From NCBI GenBank assembly GCA_004151065.3, contig NWUY0303922108.1, positions 1 through 12,710 on the forward strand: a stretch of 12,710 nt of DNA, in the 5' to 3' direction. The position numbers and the translations under genes were made by a program. Positions 8,714-12,710 of this stretch are shown piece after piece. Under the pieces are notes generated by a model. It was given only the letters and a program-made list of their open reading frames with translations, was not told where the DNA came from and did no database searches. The stretch is from Larix sibirica. Lineage: Eukaryota > Streptophyta > Pinopsida > Pinales > Pinaceae. Position 1 is the stretch's first letter; each line of letters begins with the position of its first letter.

Positions 8714-9420
8714 GAAATCCTGCTCATAATGTGGTCCCACACAACCCTAAAAAACAACTATAGGAGAAGTTTTTGGGGTTCTGAATGTACTAGTAAAAGT
8801 ATGAGATGAGTTCTGCACTGATCCCTAGGAATGAACACCACTTTGCAGATAATTGGCCTTAGGTTTTGAATTTCTTTGCACTCCTAAAGCATTAACCGTT
8901 GGGGCTCCACGATGCTTAGAAAAATAAAACTTGGAACTACTTCCATGAATTCCACCATGAGAGGGTTTACTATAGAAGGAAGGAACATGAGTTTTGGATG
9001 ACTTCATGAAATCTTTATCTTCAACTTTCCAAGCAACTCTTCTTTAGAAATAACTACTCTTTGAACCTCGTGCAAGGTTTTGGGAATCAACATACAAACC
9101 TTCTCCTTTATACGAGGATTCAACACATAAAGGAACTTGTTTACTTTCAACTTATGTTTGTTCAAATGTGGAGAATACCTCAACAACTCCATGAACTGAG
9201 TCTTATACTCTAACAATGTTCTTTAGATTATGAAATTCATTTAATTTTCATTCCAAGTACTCTTCAAAAATATACTTTTTATGAAATTGTTCCTCAAAAT
9301 GATCCCATGCCACCATAGAGAAATATGATCCCAATTGTGGTTCCATATTTCTCCACCACAAAAATGCACTTTCTTTTAGATGATAAATGGAAATCCTATC
9401 CTTTTGGATACTAGAGTAAT
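8714..9420 (-). pseudogene. Gag (capsid and nucleocapsid) fragment
   Basis: Gag packages element RNA in virus-like particles. From 9420 the frame reads DRISIYHLKESAFLWW and VAWDHFEEQFHKKY, the conserved retrotransposon gag core. After an indel near 9220 it continues LEYKTQFMELLRYSPH, LNPRIKEKV and LHEVQRVVISKEELL. The nucleocapsid follows with a degenerate zinc knuckle at 8752-8714: Cys 1 is Phe (TTT), the next residue is a TAG stop, Cys 2 and His are present in GCVGPHYEQD, and the last Cys is Phe (TTC). Its spacing is CX2CX3HX4C, one residue shorter than the retroviral form. The N-terminal part of Gag is lost at the LINE junction. Confidence 0.9.
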
Positions 9421-9424
9421 CTCT

Positions 9425-9858
9425 CTTGAGTAGAAAGTACTAAATTTAGATCACCACCTAAAATCAAAGACGGGACCTCCAAAATATGACTATCCAAAGT
9501 CTATTGCTAGAAAACTTGTGTGTCTATGTAAGAGACATAACAGTTCAGTACCCTAATAGGATGGCCAATTTCCTTCTGAAACCTTCTAATAATATACCAA
9601 CAAAAGTTTAAAAAATGAAAAAACTAAGTTTCACAAGGATTCCAAGCCATTAATAAACTGCTAGAAAATCCCTTTGCATCAATAGTGATGCATTCCCAAC
9701 TAGGAAGAAGCTCCAAATAAATTTTCCAAGCCTTGACACCTAACATCATAGACTCATGAATAACTAAAACATGCAATTTTTCCAACTAAAACAATATTTT
9801 GATGACAAGGAATTTTGGGCTACCCGCAACCCCTATAACATTAAGAGAGAATTTTCAT
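9425..9858 (-). pseudogene. LINE ORF2 start: AP-type endonuclease fragment
   Basis: ORF2 of L1-type LINEs begins with an endonuclease that nicks target DNA. It opens at ATG 9858 with MKILS, a stop, then CYRGCG, which aligns with the usual N-terminal strand and Asn-Arg-Gly turn of this fold. In another frame come LLPSWECITIDAKGF and LLMAWNP (about 9710-9640). Then SLILGGDLNLVLS is read at about 9470-9432, where GGDLN (Asp codon 9450-9452) is the conserved GDxN catalytic motif. Stops and at least two frameshifts break the domain. It ends at about 9425, where gag sequence starts. The reverse transcriptase half is not in this window. Confidence 0.82.
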
Positions 9859-11770
9859 CAAGGAATTGAGCCAGAGGCATAAATTTCTCCAAGGGACATT
9901 GAAGGAGATAAAGAATATCCACATAAACCATCCATTCTCCACGATTCATCATCAGAAACAAAATAAAAATGTTGAGAAAGTGGTAAACATGAAGTTCGAA
10001 GGACACCTTTAACTACCCCTTTGTTGATTTTGTTCTCTTTCTTCTTAATAGTCACATTTTAGAAAGGAGATGAAGAAATACAGACTGGATCTTGAACACA
10101 CCTTAGGAAGAGGAAAACACTATAAGGGAAAATTTTTGTAGAATTTCCTTATAAGAGGGGACTAAACTATTAACCACTTGGGTTGAATACTTAGTTAGAC
10201 CACCAGAAGTAGTATCAGAAACATAAACAACTTATGTTATCACCTCTTTATTCCCTGGAGATGTACCCTTCCCTACCTCTGATAATGAGGGAAGGGATTT
10301 CAAAATAGGAGCAGAACCTGCTTCAAACACCTTAGCCTCCCCAATGTACAAAGGAGAGTAAGTAATCCCATCATCAGTCTCAAGAACATCACTCGACGAG
10401 AAAGGGATTTTGGATTCCCTAACATCCTCAGGAGGTGATACCATAAAAGCTCCAAGGTCCCGGGTATCCTCCAAATCACGACTTGAGAAAGAATCACCCA
10501 AACTATACTACTTCTCCACCCCTTCTAAAATATCAACCTCCTTTTCACTTAAAGACTCAAAAAATAGGGGAAAAGTGTCTTCAACACACCTGAGAAAGAC
10601 AAAACATCCTGAGATCGAGCTGGCCCTATAAATTTAATATCTAAGGAAGGATCAGTACCACCATGGGAGCAATCATTGACCTACAACGCCACATCCTTAG
10701 ATAACATCTCTAGGGGCTAGTTCTCAAGAGTATCTGACTTATCATATGAAAGGAGTCTAGGACATGCCGCCCTCAAATGACTAGTTTGGTGACACCCATG
10801 GCATCAGAAGGGAATGTGCTAAAAGTCCAATTTCTAAATGAGATTCCTATCACCCGATAATATCTTAACCTATGCAGGAATCCCTCAAGACATATCTAAT
10901 TCCATGAAAACCCAAGCTATTCTTTTTTCTACCTACTTGGGAGAGTGTTCATTAAAGAATAAAAATTTTCCCACCACATTCACCATAGAGATGATAACAT
11001 TGCCTGACCACAATTTAATGGGTAAAATAAGGAGTAACATCCAAAAATTCCTCATCTAGAGTCCCTCGTTATAAGGATTAAAATATTGAGTCCACCATTT
11101 AAGCATCAAAGAACCTTTACCCTTACCCAAGGCCAAACACTTATTTTCTATTTATCCTCATGCATCATAAATTGAAAACATAACCACTTATTCATTAGGA
11201 TGTGAAGGATAGGACAATATCCAAGCATCAATTTCCAGTTAATGGAAATCCAATTGATCACTCCAAATGGTTCATCATGAGATAGAAAAATATGCCCACT
11301 AAAGCTCTAGCTGAGAGGCTCTCAACTCTATTTAAGATAACATCTATTCCTAGAACAATGGGAATCCTCTCCATGCAGGCTGAACGTGATTTCGTCAATC
11401 ATTTGACTCAAGACAAAAATCACATAAACCCTAGGTACCCTACTAGAAGCAAGTCTCATGCCATAAGCACAAGCATATACTCCTTTTTGTTGTTTAGGGG
11501 ACTCCCTGAAACCAGAAAAATGACCACCCACTTTTCGAGATTCAAGATAAGTATTTTTATTATTTCCTTGGACAATTGTCCCCCATCCGACTTAAATTCA
11601 TGCACTAATAGAGATCTCGTGTCCTTGAATTCCACTAAAACCTCCTTGCAATAATTATGAGATTTGACCTCTTGGTGTAGTGTTCAATAATCATCACTAG
11701 TTTTTAATAAATCCACCTATTCCCAATCCAAGTTATCTGCCCCCCAAATATCTACCTCCTCCCTATCCAT
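9858..11770 (-). pseudogene. LINE ORF1: DUF4283-like plus zinc knuckle protein
   Basis: ORF1 proteins of plant LINEs bind element RNA. The proposed start is ATG 11770 (MDREEVDIWG), soon followed by stops. The DUF4283-like region spans about 11335-10820: VESLSARALVG, INWKLMLGYCPIL, GSLMLKWWTQYFNPYNEG, ILPIKLWSGN and EKRIAWVFMELDMS appear in the family order. A zinc knuckle at 10803-10762 follows at once. From 11115 to 10755 the frame is never shifted but holds seven stops. The C-terminal tail (10740-9858) is acidic and Ser-rich (SFSSRDLEDTRDLG, SPPEDVRESKIPFSSS), then basic (IKKKENKINKG). It ends TGA at 9858-9860, overlapping the ORF2 ATG. Length of about 640 codons is in the range of plant ORF1 proteins. 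Confidence 0.82.
10762..10803 (-). other. Intact CCHC zinc knuckle motif in LINE ORF1
   Basis: CHGCHQTSHLRAAC fits CX2CX4HX4C perfectly, with the first Cys at 10801-10803 and the last at 10762-10764. It lies about 110 codons after the GSLMLKWW block, as in plant LINE ORF1 proteins, where the DUF4283 fold is followed directly by this nucleic-acid-binding knuckle. All four zinc ligands survive, although a stop codon immediately precedes the motif. Confidence 0.9.
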
Positions 11771-11880
11771 ATGAAGCTAGCAAAAAAAAACCAAAGACCC
11801 ATTAACCGAACAACAAATCCCGAGGAAGACTAACCAGTAAACCCTAATCTCTATTACTACCTTACCTCCCTAGTCTCTAT

Positions 11881-12710
11881 TTATTAATCTTCATTGAGTT
11901 TGATTAACTTTATTAAAGCTTCCATGAATAATAAGTTTACAAAACTTTTGAATTACAATTTCTATCTTTATCAATCAACTTATTCTATAGGTTATTAAGT
12001 AATGGTGTTGTTATTTTCTTTATCATCTTATTCGTTATTAAGTGTTGATAACTGATGCTGTGCGGAATCATTGACAATGTCTATTTTATTTTCAGCTTTC
12101 ATGTGTTTGTTAAATAATTAGCAGCAAACTTCAGTGCATGCTAATGCATGTGAGGAATAAAATAAATTTGCAGAATTATACATCAACCTACAACTGACTG
12201 TATGGCATGTAAACATAATGATTTTATTTCTATGCAATGTAATCTATATATAAGTATGTAGCTGTGCAAGTTTGAAGATCAATGGGAGATAAATAATAAA
12301 AGGTTTTTTTTCCTAAGTTGAATAAAAGTCTCTCTTGTTTTCTGTGTTGTTTTCCTTATGCTATTGTTAATTTGGCTCTTTCATAATCTTTAGGAATGAT
12401 GAAATTCTGTTTACAGCAACAATGAAATATTCTACTCCATAGTTCTGTTGAACTGGTATTTGAATCTATTCGATGCATAGTTAATGGTAGCATCTATTAG
12501 TTCTTCATTGTGTTTCCCATACCTTTAAATGTAATAATTTCTGACTGCTTTTGAAGTGATATATTTTGTGTTTCTAGATTATCATTGGTAAACATTTGTC
12601 CTCATCATCCTTTTACTTGGGTTGATCTAATTTGCATTAGATAAGATCAAGAACTATTGTGATATGACAAGATTGAAATCTAGTTTGTGGTTGATAATTC
12701 TTTTTAATGT
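11881..12710. other. AT-rich flank without a recognisable gene
   Basis: No frame of useful length or recognisable similarity exists on either strand. The DNA is T-rich on the plus strand, with short TTTTCAG-like and GT-rich pieces that would suit an intron or intergenic DNA. I see no tRNA, promoter or terminator that I could defend. Confidence 0.6.
11963..12043. repeat. Imperfect tandem duplication around GTTATTAAGT
   Basis: CTTTATCA, TTATTC and GTTATTAAGT occur in the same order at 11965-12000 and again at 12018-12043, with about 10 bases of gaps. It may be a local slippage duplication. The DNA is low complexity, so chance similarity cannot be excluded. Confidence 0.45.

Larger units (their letters stand above)
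420..9425 (-). mobile_element. 5'-truncated Ty3/gypsy chromovirus (Tekay/Del-like) relic
   Basis: Reading the minus strand from 9425 down, the order is gag, protease, reverse transcriptase, RNase H, integrase, chromodomain-like tail, polypurine tract and 3' LTR. Integrase downstream of RNase H is the Ty3/gypsy order, and the C-terminal chromodomain-like segment points to a chromovirus. Without the 1.28 kb insert, the surviving internal part is about 4.1 kb. The 5' LTR, primer binding site and start of gag are absent, and the element runs directly into a LINE at about 9425. All reading frames carry stops or frameshifts, so it cannot encode its own proteins. The Tekay/Del placement is inferred from the protease and integrase style, the chromodomain tail and the long LTR, and needs a tree to confirm. 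Confidence 0.93.
9425..11880 (-). mobile_element. 3'-truncated L1-type plant LINE relic
   Basis: On the minus strand a two-ORF LINE begins near 11880 with a short leader, then ORF1 (11770-9858) and the beginning of ORF2 (9858-9425). It is cut inside the endonuclease, and the reverse transcriptase, 3' UTR and poly(A) tail are missing. LINE copies are normally truncated at the 5' end because reverse transcription starts at the 3' end. Losing the 3' end while keeping the 5' end therefore implies a later deletion or rearrangement. The 5' limit is approximate: it is set by the ORF1 start plus the upstream leader, because no target duplication can be compared. Confidence 0.85.

Noticed and set aside
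10410-11059. Plus-strand open frames of 73 residues each
   Set aside because: Antisense shadows of LINE ORF1, including its DUF4283-like part.
11292-11654. Plus-strand 120-residue open frame
   Set aside because: It is the antisense shadow of the LINE ORF1 region, whose minus-strand frames carry family motifs.
11881-12710. Possible host-gene intron with acceptor-like TTTTCAG near 12090
   Set aside because: No flanking exon with coding potential is visible, and such short signals are common in T-rich DNA.

Overview
The window looks like nuclear DNA from a seed plant with a repeat-rich genome. It is AT-rich, has no bacterial gene layout, and is dominated by decayed plant-type retrotransposons: a chromodomain-bearing Ty3/gypsy element and a plant L1-type LINE. 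A gymnosperm or another large-genome plant would fit, but the sequence alone does not settle the taxon. I see no intact host gene, no tRNA or rRNA gene and no CRISPR array. Every recognisable coding region is broken by stops or frameshifts.

Layout, read on the minus strand (right to left). At about 11880-9425 lies the 5' part of a LINE. Its ORF1 has a plant DUF4283-like region and a perfect CX2CX4HX4C zinc knuckle, and it is followed by the start of ORF2 with an AP-type endonuclease domain. The LINE stops abruptly at about 9425, inside the endonuclease. There it meets, with no LTR between, a Ty3/gypsy chromovirus (Tekay/Del-like) that has lost its 5' LTR, primer binding site and gag N-terminus. 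The rest of that element follows in order: gag with zinc knuckle (9420-8714), protease (about 8570-8099), reverse transcriptase (6819-5800), RNase H (5799-5446), integrase with a D,D(35)E signature (5445-4200), chromodomain-like tail (4199-4040), polypurine tract (4024-4013), and what I interpret as a 3.6 kb 3' LTR (4010-420) bounded by a perfect 10-base inverted pair, TGTAATGCCC / GGGCATTACA.

The gypsy pol is split between protease and reverse transcriptase by a roughly 1.28 kb insert (6820-8098) flanked by a 13-base direct repeat matching at 11 positions. The insert is unrelated to pol. On the plus strand it carries a broken, unidentified protein-coding remnant followed by UTR-like DNA. It may be a retroposed gene fragment.

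The ends, 1-419 and 11881-12710, are AT-rich and show no gene. I found no convincing undescribed functional system. The notable points are the LINE/gypsy fusion, the long LTR, the split pol with its unidentified passenger, and the uneven decay of catalytic residues.
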